A stretch of 64,000 bases of DNA. Source: Chloroflexota bacterium. Lineage in GTDB: Bacteria > Chloroflexota > UBA11872 > VXOZ01. A program made the position numbers and the translations under genes. Positions 25,730-34,863 of this stretch are shown in pieces. Under the pieces are notes generated by a model that saw only the letters and a program-made list of their open reading frames with translations, was not told the origin of the DNA and ran no database searches. The stretch is from the NCBI GenBank assembly GCA_958295775.1, contig CATQHC010000009.1, forward strand, positions 186,001 through 250,000. Reading direction: 5' to 3'. Within the stretch, counting starts at the first letter, position 1; each line of letters begins with the position of its first letter.

Positions 25730-27799
25730 TCACTGTGTCGCAGCCTGCGAGGCGGCTTCTGCCGCAAAGCGCACCGTTACGAGCTCGTGGGCGCCAAGCT
25801 CCGGGATAGTGACCCTAAGCACATTATCGCTAATTGTATACTCCGGGCTTTCGCCTCGCACAAGCAACTGTGCATCCTGGACGGCGTTGCCGGGCCGCAA
25901 GACCACGCAAAGTTCCTGCGCACCCACAGTCACTACTTCCTCTACCGACCCGCGCCAAGCATCCGCGCTCGTAAGATTCACCAAGTGTACCTGGAGCATA
26001 TTGCCATAGACGTGCACGCCAATGTCAACGAGGCCCGGTCCTTCAACCGTAACCGGCAAATCGCTGCCATGGGCCCAGCGCACCGCATGGGCGAGCAGGC
26101 TCGCCAAGTCGATATTATTCTGTTCCCAGATAGCGTGATCGATGTCTCCCGGGAAGTAGACGATGCGGCTCTGTTCCTGTTCGCGCGCAAACATCACCGG
26201 CCGTGAGACCTGGGGAATCTCGGCCAGCGCGAATTCTGCAGGCTCGGCAGCAGCCGGCGGCACCAACACCAAGGGAGTGTCTGTGCGCGCCAAGGACTGC
26301 ACCAGGCTAAGGCGTGAGGCCGCGGGCAATACAATGCTATCGGCAAACGCTTGGACGATCGGGTGATCTCCGCCAATCTGATACTGTGCGTTGTCCAGAC
26401 CTTCAAGCGGCACATGCCCAGTGGCCGTGACGCCAAAGACATCCGCCAGGCCAAAGTCGGTGCGGTACTCGCCGGAGGTATCACGCCGCGACGCTTCAAA
26501 CGTCGCCACGAGACTGCGGCCGCTACTCACAAAGCTCCGAATCTGTTGGGCGTGGCCATCGGAGAGCTCGCTGATATTCGGCAGGACAATCAATTGATAA
26601 TCTTGGAGGGCCCCCGCTTGAATGCGATCCAGTTCCACGAGATCGAATGGAATGCGTGCACGCAGGAGGGCCACACACGCGCCCATCACATGACTGCTAA
26701 GACCGCTCACCGCATCTGCATCGCTGCTTGTCCCGTAAAGCACGCCTACGGTGGCGCCGGGCGTGCGACCGCCCAGGATTTGCTGATGCTGCGCTTGCCA
26801 GGCGAGGGCGGGCGTAATCTCCTTGAAAACGCGCCGATCGCGCGGCACAGACTCCAGATTCACCCACGGCCATGCGCCGTGCGCCACGATTTCCGCCATT
26901 GTTACGGGAATTGAAGCGAGGTTTGTCGCGTCCGCTGCGCCGCTGCCGGCGTTAACGGTTACGTACGCTGCCTTGCCTCTGCCGGCAACGCCCCGTGCCA
27001 TGCGGCTTACCAGCCCCGCCGTCCAGACCGGGCGGTCGCCGCGGCCTCCCACATGTTGGGCAACAGCGAACTCCGCGAGTGATGCTACCCGGCCATGGGT
27101 AGTGTCCCCAACCCACAGCGCATCGGCTCGCGCTTCCTTGGTTACTCGATCCAGGAAGCTCCACAATTCTTCATCCACTTCTCTGCGCCAGCGCTGCCAC
27201 CCGCGGTGGGCGCGTTCTACGTCGGAGGCTTCCGCATCTTTCGCAGGCGGGGGCAGCCTCATTTCAGCTTCCCGCGCGTAGCGCTTTTCACAGTACGTGC
27301 AATAGCAAACCTGGCGATACCCTTGCCAATTGTGGCCGAGAAACCCATCCACCGGGTACCGTCCGGCAATCTCGCGTACTATTGCAGGCACGTATTCCCG
27401 ATAATACGGCGAATTAATGCAAGTCTGGTAGAAACCGTTTGTGCGGCGGGGGCTTCCTTCGTGGTCTACCATGAACCAGTCAGCGTGAGCGTAGTAAAGG
27501 TCTTCGTGCGCAAGGCTCGGATCAATCCGCGCGAGAACTACGAGGTCCTGCTTCTTCGCCGCTTCCACCAACTCTCCAAAGACGTCGCGCTCGCCGAGCC
27601 GGGCGCTGCGACGATGGAAGGGCACCTCTGTCGGGTAGAATGCCAGGACACCGCCCGCACTCAACACGACGCCGCCTAGGCTGTTCTCACGCCAACGCTC
27701 CTGCCACCAGTCAACGTCTACGTGTGGGGGATCAGCCTCATGGAGCACAACCTGCCCAAAGCGGACGTACTGATCGTACCACGGCATCTCCTGGGCCAT
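25730..27799 (-). CDS. Putative glycoside hydrolase (GHL6-like) with beta-galactosidase trimerisation domain
   Basis: 689 residues. The first half (about 20-330) looks like a TIM barrel of the hypothetical glycosyl hydrolase 6 type: YAHADWFMVDHEGSPRRTNGFYQTCINSPYYREY, then YPVDGFLGHNWQGY and a CYCTYCEKRY cluster. The C-terminal half has the beta-galactosidase-trimerisation pattern, with GRTPGATVGVLYG, IPFDLVELDRIQAGALQDYQ and LIVLPN followed by a flavodoxin-like core, then a beta-sandwich tail. There is no signal peptide, so it is likely cytoplasmic. AAGGGAG precedes the ATG at 27799; a start five codons upstream is possible. The catalytic acids and substrate cannot be assigned; alpha-L-fucosidase-like activity is one possibility. 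Confidence 0.7.
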   Translation of the reverse strand: MAQEMPWYDQYVRFGQVVLHEADPPHVDVDWWQERWRENSLGGVVLSAGGVLAFYPTEVPFHRRSARLGERDVFGELVEAAKKQDLVVLARIDPSLAHEDLYYAHADWFMVDHEGSPRRTNGFYQTCINSPYYREYVPAIVREIAGRYPVDGFLGHNWQGYRQVCYCTYCEKRYAREAEMRLPPPAKDAEASDVERAHRGWQRWRREVDEELWSFLDRVTKEARADALWVGDTTHGRVASLAEFAVAQHVGGRGDRPVWTAGLVSRMARGVAGRGKAAYVTVNAGSGAADATNLASIPVTMAEIVAHGAWPWVNLESVPRDRRVFKEITPALAWQAQHQQILGGRTPGATVGVLYGTSSDADAVSGLSSHVMGACVALLRARIPFDLVELDRIQAGALQDYQLIVLPNISELSDGHAQQIRSFVSSGRSLVATFEASRRDTSGEYRTDFGLADVFGVTATGHVPLEGLDNAQYQIGGDHPIVQAFADSIVLPAASRLSLVQSLARTDTPLVLVPPAAAEPAEFALAEIPQVSRPVMFAREQEQSRIVYFPGDIDHAIWEQNNIDLASLLAHAVRWAHGSDLPVTVEGPGLVDIGVHVYGNMLQVHLVNLTSADAWRGSVEEVVTVGAQELCVVLRPGNAVQDAQLLVRGESPEYTISDNVLRVTIPELGAHELVTVRFAAEAASQAATQ

Positions 27800-27922
27800 A
27801 CCGGCTCCCTTCATGTCTGATCTGCGACGTTAACACTCGTTCATCAACACACACAGTTGGGTTTTCTCGCACTAATTCTCAGTCTATCCAACAACCGGCG
27901 ATTCTTCAAATATCGCCATTCT

Positions 27923-28020
27923 GAGCGGGAATCCGCGTTTCCCTCCAAAGGGTTGCAGCAATCCAATTCAAGCGCCCTGCACTGCCCCATAGCAGACGAG
28001 TGTGCGCGGATTCCCTGCTC
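27923..28020. repeat. Imperfect inverted repeat, possible MITE
   Basis: GAGCGGGAATCCGCG (27923-27937) and CGCGGATTCCCTGCTC (28005-28020) are inverted copies differing by one base insertion, 67 bases apart. There is no coding capacity and no clear target duplication. They lie in the divergent intergenic space before the DUF3604 gene. Confidence 0.55.
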
Positions 28021-28363
28021 TGATTCGTACGTTACCCGGTTTGGCCGTTTGCTGCGGTAGCCCTGATTACAAAACTTTCCTTGAAAGTCGCAGGCGATCG
28101 GTATCGGGGCTTGTCCCAGTATACTCACCGAAGAAAAAAATGAAAGCCAATTCGTGACGCAGCAAAGGTCGCTTACCGTCCAAGGCGCGAATTCTATAGG
28201 TCAACGTAGCGGAGGATAGACTACTGCATGTCCCTCGCCCACTCCGCCTTTCGTATACCCGCTCTTGGTCACACACGCCGTTCACGGCTGAGGGGCCGCA
28301 GGAGTTTCCATCACAGCGTTAGTGCCTTCCTTGGCCTAAGCGGCCCAGGCGGAACCTGCAATT

Positions 28364-28414
28364 TCGTAGTACACTACGAGCGGGTGCAGCATCCTTCCAG
28401 ATTGCTGCACCCGC
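28364..28414. promoter_or_regulatory. Two adjacent hairpins upstream of the DUF3604 gene
   Basis: CGTAGT/ACTACG (near 28365-28378) is immediately followed by the perfect 12-bp stem GCGGGTGCAGCA (28380-28391) with TGCTGCACCCGC (28403-28414). There is no T-tract. They lie 60 bases ahead of the preferred ATG at 28474 and could form in the 5' leader. Confidence 0.5.
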
Positions 28415-28473
28415 CACATGTTTCGCACCCAACCGTACACGCTCCCGGTTTCTACACGCGCAAGAGTGAGGCT

Positions 28474-30705
28474 ATGTCCGCAGGAGAACCGCAAACGGAA
28501 TTTGGGACGGCAGCTCTGGAGCCGGCCGGCGCTGCGATAGCCGGCGCTTTCGGCACATGGCGCCTCAGATACACAGTCGGCGCCAGCGGGATTGCCGCAG
28601 GCGGCGCTATCCGGGTCTTCACGGAATCGGATACCGACTGGGGCATCCCGCAGGTGACAGAACCCGCCCATGCCGAATACATGACCGTGCAGGCGCCTGC
28701 TGGTGCGCTCCTAGACGTCTTGGTCGAGGAGATCAAGGCTGTGCGCATTCGCGTGCAAGGCCGCCCGCTCAGGCCCGGAGAAACGGTTGTTCTCACTTTT
28801 GGTGATCGCACCGGAGGCGGGCCGGGTTCGCGCGCTCAGACCTTTCTGGAGGGGAAACGCTTCTTCTGGGTCGCCGTCGATGCCATGGGAGACAACACCT
28901 TCACCACACTTGCACACTCGCCTCACTTGACCATTGTAGGTGGAGCCGTGGAAAAGCTCGCGGCCGTTGCGCCTTCAACAGTCGTCGCAGGCGAACCGTT
29001 TCGCCTATTGGTCCGCGTTGAGGATGCGTGGGGCAATCCTGCACACGCGTACGCTGGCACACTCACCTTGCGGGGAGAGGGTATCGCAGTACCAGGTGCA
29101 CACGAGCAGTTCACTTTCGCGGCCGGCAACCACGGACTTTGCGAGATTGAAGGATGCGTGGCAAACGCGGCCGGCACACACCGCATTCTCGTTGAAGACG
29201 TGCAGCGCGGTCTTGAAACGCGCAGTAATCCGATTGTTTGTACGGACCGCCAGCCGGACCACAATCTCTATTGGGCCGACCCGCACGGAGGCCAGGTTGC
29301 GCTCGCCTCGAAAATACCGGACTTTTTCAAGTATGCGCGCGACGTTGCCGCGCTGGACTTCGTGGGCTATCAGCGCAACGACCACATGGTCTCAGCGGAA
29401 GACTGGCGCCTACAGCAAGCGGCTGAGGCTGAGTTCACAGAACCCGGACGCTTCATTCCTCTCCCTGGTTTCGAGTGGTCGCCCGAGACAGCGCGCGGCG
29501 GACATCATAACGTCTACTTCCGCCGTCACAATCAACCGATCCGACGCAACAGTCACGCCCAAGTTGAAGACAAGTCCGACGTTGACACCGATCTTACGCA
29601 TGTGCGCGATCTCTACGCTGCCTATCGCCATAGCGACGTGCTCATTACGCCGCACGTGGGCGGCGCGCATGCAGACCTTTCCTACCATGAACCAACCATC
29701 GAGCCGGCCATTGAGATTACTTCTACACATGGCACGTTTGAGTGGTTTCTCGAGGAAGCGCTCGAGCATCGCTACACAGTGGGCTTTGTCGGCGGCAGCG
29801 ACAGCCACACCGGGCGGCCCGGCAACGACACGCCAGGCTGCCAGCCTCGCCGCTACGCGCAGGCGGGACTCACCGGCATTTACGCATCTGACCTTACGTT
29901 GGAGTCATTCTTTGAGGCGCTGAAGGCCCGCAGATGTTACGCGACTACCGGCGCCAGGATCGTGCTGCAAGTGGCTGCGGACGGACACCCGCTGGGTGCT
30001 GAGTATGTCACTGCCACGCCGCCTAGGCTCACGGTGTCCGTCACCGGCGCCGCGCCCCTGGAGAGCGTGGAACTCTACCGCGGCTTGGAGCGCATTTACG
30101 CCCATCCAATCGAAGTTACGCCGGACCCGCAGCGAGTGCGCGTGCTCTGGCAGGGCGCCAGCCGCAAGTCCAGCTACTCAGGCGTAGTCTGGGAAGGGTC
30201 TGCAACGGTTACTAAGAGCACAATTACGGCCGTAGACACGATCCGCTTTGACAGCCCGCGCTCTTATCTCTCTGACGTTACCGACCATAGCTTGAGGTGG
30301 CATTCGATAGCGTGCGGCTACCGCAGCGGGGTTGTCTTGACCTTGGACCACAGCGCAGATGCAACGCTCGCGTTCGCCACCAGCACGGCGCTCATCAGCC
30401 GCCCCAGCTTCGGCGCATACGGCAAGGCGGGGCCGCAGGTGCTGGCGCACGCGCCCGCCGAGTCTCTAGGTTTTGCCATCCCAGTTCGAGACCTCGCCGC
30501 GGGACCCAAGGAATATCCAGTCGGGGCGCTCGACCGCAAAGTCACGGTTGCGCTCGCTCCTCGCGACGGGCCGCAATCTGCCGCATTCACCTTCACTGAC
30601 CCATCGCCTCAGCCAGGTGTAAATCCGTATTGGGTTCGGGTCATACAGTCAGACATGGAAATGGCGTGGTCCAGTCCGGTTTTCGTCGACTTTGCCGGCC
30701 GCTGA
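28474..30705 (+). CDS. DUF3604 (PHP-like) domain protein
   Basis: 743 residues. The N-terminal part (to about 250) is beta-rich with a Big-like region (VVAGEPFRLLVRVEDAWGNPA). The centre is a metal-dependent PHP-like domain: YWADPHGG near residue 268, DFVGYQRNDH, the TPHVGGAHADL histidine and GFVGGSDSHTGR. The C-terminal part is beta-sandwich. This matches DUF3604, predicted metallohydrolases of unknown substrate common in marine and environmental bacteria. The frame is open back to 28228, but those 82 codons look non-coding and contain perfect hairpins, so the ATG at 28474 is preferred; its ribosome site is weak. No signal peptide is seen from either start. Confidence 0.83.
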   Translation: MSAGEPQTEFGTAALEPAGAAIAGAFGTWRLRYTVGASGIAAGGAIRVFTESDTDWGIPQVTEPAHAEYMTVQAPAGALLDVLVEEIKAVRIRVQGRPLRPGETVVLTFGDRTGGGPGSRAQTFLEGKRFFWVAVDAMGDNTFTTLAHSPHLTIVGGAVEKLAAVAPSTVVAGEPFRLLVRVEDAWGNPAHAYAGTLTLRGEGIAVPGAHEQFTFAAGNHGLCEIEGCVANAAGTHRILVEDVQRGLETRSNPIVCTDRQPDHNLYWADPHGGQVALASKIPDFFKYARDVAALDFVGYQRNDHMVSAEDWRLQQAAEAEFTEPGRFIPLPGFEWSPETARGGHHNVYFRRHNQPIRRNSHAQVEDKSDVDTDLTHVRDLYAAYRHSDVLITPHVGGAHADLSYHEPTIEPAIEITSTHGTFEWFLEEALEHRYTVGFVGGSDSHTGRPGNDTPGCQPRRYAQAGLTGIYASDLTLESFFEALKARRCYATTGARIVLQVAADGHPLGAEYVTATPPRLTVSVTGAAPLESVELYRGLERIYAHPIEVTPDPQRVRVLWQGASRKSSYSGVVWEGSATVTKSTITAVDTIRFDSPRSYLSDVTDHSLRWHSIACGYRSGVVLTLDHSADATLAFATSTALISRPSFGAYGKAGPQVLAHAPAESLGFAIPVRDLAAGPKEYPVGALDRKVTVALAPRDGPQSAAFTFTDPSPQPGVNPYWVRVIQSDMEMAWSSPVFVDFAGR

Positions 30706-31277
30706 CCAAGAGTGAAAATCTGAAATGGCTTACCACAAACAGAACGTGTGCAGCGGTCGAGATTCGGCGTCTGGAGCGGAGCAGCTTAGTCGAGAGAAAT
30801 TGCCGCACAGACGGCCAGCGCTAAGCCGTCGGCATGCCAACAAGAGCGCACGACAGTTCAATGCCTTCAAGTAAATTCAATCCAGGAGCCGCCTAGGCTG
30901 AAGTCGAGCAGCACACAAGGATTTGAACTGTCCGCTATCGGCATGCCGTTTGCAGTTGCCATTCTCGTGGCAATTGCACCGGTGCTCAATTTCCTCCGCT
31001 CATAATTGCTTGCAGGCGTGTGAAACCGATCACGCAGTCTTCTTTCATAGTCAACCTCACCTTGGACTGGACAGAAATTGTGTGGAAAGTCGTTTTAGTA
31101 GCGGTATTCATGGCAGAGGGCCAAAACTTGGCTCATAAACGGGACTGAGCCCTTTCCTGTCAGTGCGGATTTTCGTAGAATATGACCAGTATTAGTTGTG
31201 CGTAATGTGAGACGTAAACCAGAGTGTTTGGCCGCAGTTCGCGGCTAACGCCTTGCTACCACTGAGGAGGTAATGCG
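30706..31277. other. Intergenic, nothing recognised
   Basis: 572 bases between the DUF3604 and peroxiredoxin genes. No conserved frame, tRNA, repeat or terminator was recognised; the peroxiredoxin promoter presumably lies at its right end. Confidence 0.4.
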
Positions 31278-31748
31278 ATGGCAGCAGAAGGAACCGAAGT
31301 CGGCCAAGTTGCGCCGGACTTCAAGCTCGTAAACCAGGATGACGAGGAAGTATCGCTCTCGGACTATCGCGGCAAGCAGAACGTCGTGCTCGTCTTTTAC
31401 GTGGGCGCGTTCAGCAGCATCTGCGACGGTGAGTTTCGCGGCATTGCCGCCAATGCCGGTCGCTATGACGCCAGTGACGCTGCCGTCATTGGGATCTCCA
31501 CCGATACCAAGTGGACGCTCAAGCACTATAGGGATGAGAACGGCTTTCCCGCCACGTTTTTGGCCGACTTCTGGCCGCACGGTGCCGTTGCTCGCCAGTA
31601 TGGCGTGTTCGTGGAGGACATGGGCATCGCCACGCGCGGCACATTCATTATCGACAAGAACGGCGTAATCCAAGGCAAGGTCGTCAACGAGCCGCTTAAT
31701 GCGCGCGACGAAGCTGACAACTTCGCCGCACTCCAACAGTGCTCATAG
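31278..31748 (+). CDS. Peroxiredoxin (AhpC/TSA family)
   Basis: 156 residues, thioredoxin fold. It begins GTEVGQVAPDFKLVNQDDEEVSLSDYRGK, continues to the active-site strand VVLVFYVGAFSSICDGE, and ends with RGTFIIDKNGVIQGKVV. The cysteine in SSIC aligns with the peroxidatic Cys of the PxxxTxxC motif, but the proline is replaced by valine and threonine by serine. A second cysteine near the C-terminus (LQQCS) might be a resolving residue. GAGGAGG precedes the ATG. It probably reduces peroxides, but the altered active site makes this less certain. Confidence 0.85.
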   Translation: MAAEGTEVGQVAPDFKLVNQDDEEVSLSDYRGKQNVVLVFYVGAFSSICDGEFRGIAANAGRYDASDAAVIGISTDTKWTLKHYRDENGFPATFLADFWPHGAVARQYGVFVEDMGIATRGTFIIDKNGVIQGKVVNEPLNARDEADNFAALQQCS

Positions 31749-32092
31749 GAAGATCATCCACTTAGAGGGCTGCTCGGTCTGATTTCCGCCTAGGCCTTGC
31801 TTTGACGTGGCGTGAATTATTCGCAACGCACTTAGTGAGGTTGGAAGTCCATTTTGCACTTGTCTTGTGCAGTGTTTATTCGTTGGCGTCCGCATTGGTT
31901 TTGCCATTGCCAGAGTTCCTAGGGGCCTGCTAGATTCCTGCTGGGCATTGCCTTTTGAGCCGCCTATGCGGGCAGCAAAGCCCTCCCACGGAGGTTGCTG
32001 CGTGGGGCAATCCAGCCGCTCCATAGACAGCGCTTGCGCTTGCTGCTAGTATGGCGCTTGGAGCGTCAAATACCGGCTGGCAGGGGACTTCT
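31749..32092. other. Intergenic before apgM
   Basis: About 340 bases without a supported gene. A short in-frame extension of apgM from 32051 is considered unlikely. Nothing else was recognised. Confidence 0.35.
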
Positions 32093-33298
32093 GTGGTACC
32101 ACTTGCACTCATTCAAAACCTTTCCGAACAAACGCCTTCCAAAATCCTATTTCTCGTATTGGACGGCTTGGGCGGCATGCCGCACCCGGAGGTTGGCAAG
32201 TCCGAACTGGAGATGGCTCGAATCCCAAACCTCGATCGGTTCGCCGGCCTCTCCATCTGCGGAGCCACAGATCCGATCGCGCCCGGCATCACGCCCGGCA
32301 GCGGCCCGTCACATCTCGCGCTCTTTGGGTACAATCCCATCAAGTACGATATCGGCCGCGGGGTTCTCTCCGCGCTAGGCATTGACTTTCCTATCGAGTC
32401 AAACGACGTTTGCTTTCGCGCGAATTTTGCCACCGTCGACAAGAGAGGAGACATCTCTGACCGTCGCGCGGGCCGTCTTGCCACTGAAGTAAACCGCGAG
32501 CTCTGCGCGCTCCTGCGTCACATTCACCTGCCCGAGGTGGAAGTATTCGTCGAGACTGAATCCGGCCACCGGGCCTTGGTTGTGTTTCGCGGGGAAGGCC
32601 TCTCTGACTACGTGACCGATACCGACCCGCAACGCGCCGGCGTTCCGCCACTGGCGGCTGAACCGACCCATGAAGATGCCGCCCCCATGGCACAAATCGT
32701 CAATGGCTTTCTCTCCGAGGCCGCCCTGGTGCTACAGGGACAGGACCCTGCGAACGCGCTCTTGTTGCGCGGCGCCGCGGGCCTGCCCGCAATTCCAACC
32801 ATGCCGCAAATTTACAAGCTCACGCCCGGCGCGATTGCCACATACCCAATGTACCGCGGCCTGGCCAAGCTGGTGGGCATGGAGGTGCTGGAGACCGGAG
32901 ACACGATCTGGGATGAGTTTGAGACGCTGCAGCAAGACTGGGATGACTACGACTTCTTCTACTTTCATGTGAAAGCCACTGACACTGCCGGTGAAGACGG
33001 CGACTTCAACAAGAAAGTCCAGGTGCTCGAAGAGATCGATAGCCTGATTCCGGCCCTGCTCCGGCTCCAACCGGATGTCTTCGTGATTACTGGTGATCAC
33101 TCCTCGCCTTCGGCGCTCAGCGGGCATTCGTGGCATCCGGTGCCGTTTGCCCTGTATAGCAATACCTGCATAAGCGACAGCGTCTCCGAGTTTACAGAGC
33201 GCACTCTCGTGCAGGGCAGCCTGGGCCGCTTCCCGGCACAAGATGCAATGCAGCTTGCAATGGGCCATGCGCAAAAACTCGCCAAGTACGGCGCGTAG
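32093..33298 (+). CDS. apgM: 2,3-bisphosphoglycerate-independent phosphoglycerate mutase, archaeal type
   Basis: 401 residues. Alkaline-phosphatase superfamily fold: ILFLVLDGLGGMPHPE with the first metal aspartate, then PGSGPSHLALFGYNP with the catalytic serine. KYDIGRGVLSALGI follows, with DKRGDISDRRAGRL, the HVKATDTAGEDGDFNKK block and the metal-binding VITGDHSSPSALSGHS. These are diagnostic of ApgM, which interconverts 3- and 2-phosphoglycerate. The GTG at 32093 has AGGGGA upstream and yields the family length; an ATG at 32051 adds 14 unlikely residues. Its 3' end overlaps selA. Confidence 0.93.
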   Translation: MVPLALIQNLSEQTPSKILFLVLDGLGGMPHPEVGKSELEMARIPNLDRFAGLSICGATDPIAPGITPGSGPSHLALFGYNPIKYDIGRGVLSALGIDFPIESNDVCFRANFATVDKRGDISDRRAGRLATEVNRELCALLRHIHLPEVEVFVETESGHRALVVFRGEGLSDYVTDTDPQRAGVPPLAAEPTHEDAAPMAQIVNGFLSEAALVLQGQDPANALLLRGAAGLPAIPTMPQIYKLTPGAIATYPMYRGLAKLVGMEVLETGDTIWDEFETLQQDWDDYDFFYFHVKATDTAGEDGDFNKKVQVLEEIDSLIPALLRLQPDVFVITGDHSSPSALSGHSWHPVPFALYSNTCISDSVSEFTERTLVQGSLGRFPAQDAMQLAMGHAQKLAKYGA

Positions 33299-34673
33299 GC
33301 AAGCCCTCCGCCAACTACCGAGCGTAGACCGTCTGCTCGCCGCGCCCGCCGTGCAGTCTCTAGACCTAAGTTTGTCGCACGACATTCAAGTCGATCTCGC
33401 GCGCGGCGTGCTCGATTCGGCTCGCAGCAGCATCCGCGCTGGGGAGGCTGTCCCTACACTTGAAGCGCTGGCGCGCCACCTGCAGCGCGCCGCGGTAAAT
33501 GAGTTTCTCCCTTCTCTCCGGTCCGTCATCAACGCGACCGGCGTCATTCTGCACACAAATCTGGGACGCGCGCCCTTGAGCCGGGCTGCGATCCAGGCTA
33601 TGGCGTCGGTGAGTGCCGGCTATACTAACCTGGAATTCGACCTCGACGCCGGTACGCGGGGTTCCCGTTATGCGCACCTCGTCGCCTCCCTCACAGACCT
33701 TACGGGCGCGGAAGATGCCCTCGCCGTCAACAACAATGCCGCCGCGATCTTTCTCGTGCTGAGCGCACTGGCAGTAGGCAAAGAAGTGATTATCTCCCGC
33801 GGCGAAGCGGTTGAGATTGGCGGCGGGTTCCGAATTCCCGACGTGCTCCGGCAAAGCGGCGCGCGCTTGGTCGAAGTAGGTACAACCAACCGCACCTACG
33901 TCGAAGACTACCTGCGCGCGATTACGCCGACGACTGCGGCCATTCTACGCGTCCATACCAGCAATTTCCGCGTAGTGGGATTTACCCATGAACCAGAGCT
34001 GGGCTCCCTAGTTGCGCAGGCGCGGCAACGGGACGTGCCTGTCCTCTATGACCTGGGCAGTGGATCGCTACTCGATACGGCTGCATACGGGCTTCACCGC
34101 GAACCCACCGTGCAGGAGACAGTTGCCGCCGGCTGCGCCGTAGTAAGTTTCTCCGGCGACAAACTACTCGGCGGGCCGCAAGGAGGGCTGATTGTAGGCC
34201 GGAGCGACCGGATAGCAGTGCTGAAGCAGCACCCGCTCGCTCGCGCCCTGAGGCTCGACAAGACGACTATCGCGGGCCTGGAAGCCACACTGACCCACTA
34301 CCGCAAGCAGGAAGCGCTCACACACCTGCCCGTCTGGCAGATGATTGCCGCGGACACGAAGAGGCTCAAGCGCAGGGCTCGCGCCTGGCAGCGGACGCTT
34401 GCCGCCGCCCACGCTACCTCACTAACCGCGACGGTGGTATCAGGTGTGTCCGCCATTGGCGGAGGAGCGCTTCCCGGTGAGACCTTGCCTACTTGGGTGC
34501 TCAGGCTTACTTCTACTGCGCACTCCCCTGATTGGCTGGCCGACCATCTCCGTTCCGGCTCGCCGCCAATTGTGGCGCGGATAGAAGACGATGCCGCGAT
34601 TCTGGACCCACGCACCGTCCTGCCGGAGCAGGACAAAGCAGTTGCGCACGCGCTCACTACACTCGCAACGTGA
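33267..34673 (+). CDS. selA: L-seryl-tRNA(Sec) selenium transferase
   Basis: 468 residues. This PLP enzyme converts Ser-tRNA(Sec) to Sec-tRNA(Sec). It begins with RQALRQLPSVDRLLAAP, typical of SelA. It has VINATGVILHTNLGRAPLS, AVNNNAAAIFLVLSALA, SRGEAVEIGGGFRIPDV and the PLP lysine in SFSGDKLLGGPQGGLIVG. The ATG at 33267 lies inside apgM (32-base overlap); a second ATG at 33243 would extend it by eight residues, and neither has a ribosome site. No selB, selD or selC was found in the window. SelA-like paralogues with other substrates exist, but this one has the full SelA pattern. Confidence 0.9.
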   Translation: MRKNSPSTARRQALRQLPSVDRLLAAPAVQSLDLSLSHDIQVDLARGVLDSARSSIRAGEAVPTLEALARHLQRAAVNEFLPSLRSVINATGVILHTNLGRAPLSRAAIQAMASVSAGYTNLEFDLDAGTRGSRYAHLVASLTDLTGAEDALAVNNNAAAIFLVLSALAVGKEVIISRGEAVEIGGGFRIPDVLRQSGARLVEVGTTNRTYVEDYLRAITPTTAAILRVHTSNFRVVGFTHEPELGSLVAQARQRDVPVLYDLGSGSLLDTAAYGLHREPTVQETVAAGCAVVSFSGDKLLGGPQGGLIVGRSDRIAVLKQHPLARALRLDKTTIAGLEATLTHYRKQEALTHLPVWQMIAADTKRLKRRARAWQRTLAAAHATSLTATVVSGVSAIGGGALPGETLPTWVLRLTSTAHSPDWLADHLRSGSPPIVARIEDDAAILDPRTVLPEQDKAVAHALTTLAT

Positions 34674-34863
34674 ACGGCAATCCTGCGCTATAATGGGACT
34701 CACAGGGACATAGACACTACCCTAGTCTAACTCACGGGTAGAGTAAAGCTTTCAAAAGGCCCTTGTGGTGTGCAGATTAGGCTAAACGCGACGTGCACTT
34801 CGGTACATTATTGGCCTCTGTGCGCATGACCGGTGCGAAAAGACACAGTTGGGAGAGTGTTGC

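Noticed and set aside
28228-28473. N-terminal 82 codons of the DUF3604 gene
   Set aside because: Composition looks non-coding, with no signal peptide, and the stretch contains perfect hairpins.
34674-34863. tRNA-Sec gene or molybdenum-cofactor riboswitch between selA and moaA
   Set aside because: No cloverleaf with a long acceptor/variable arm and no recognisable riboswitch core; only a short CTACCC/GGGTAG stem.
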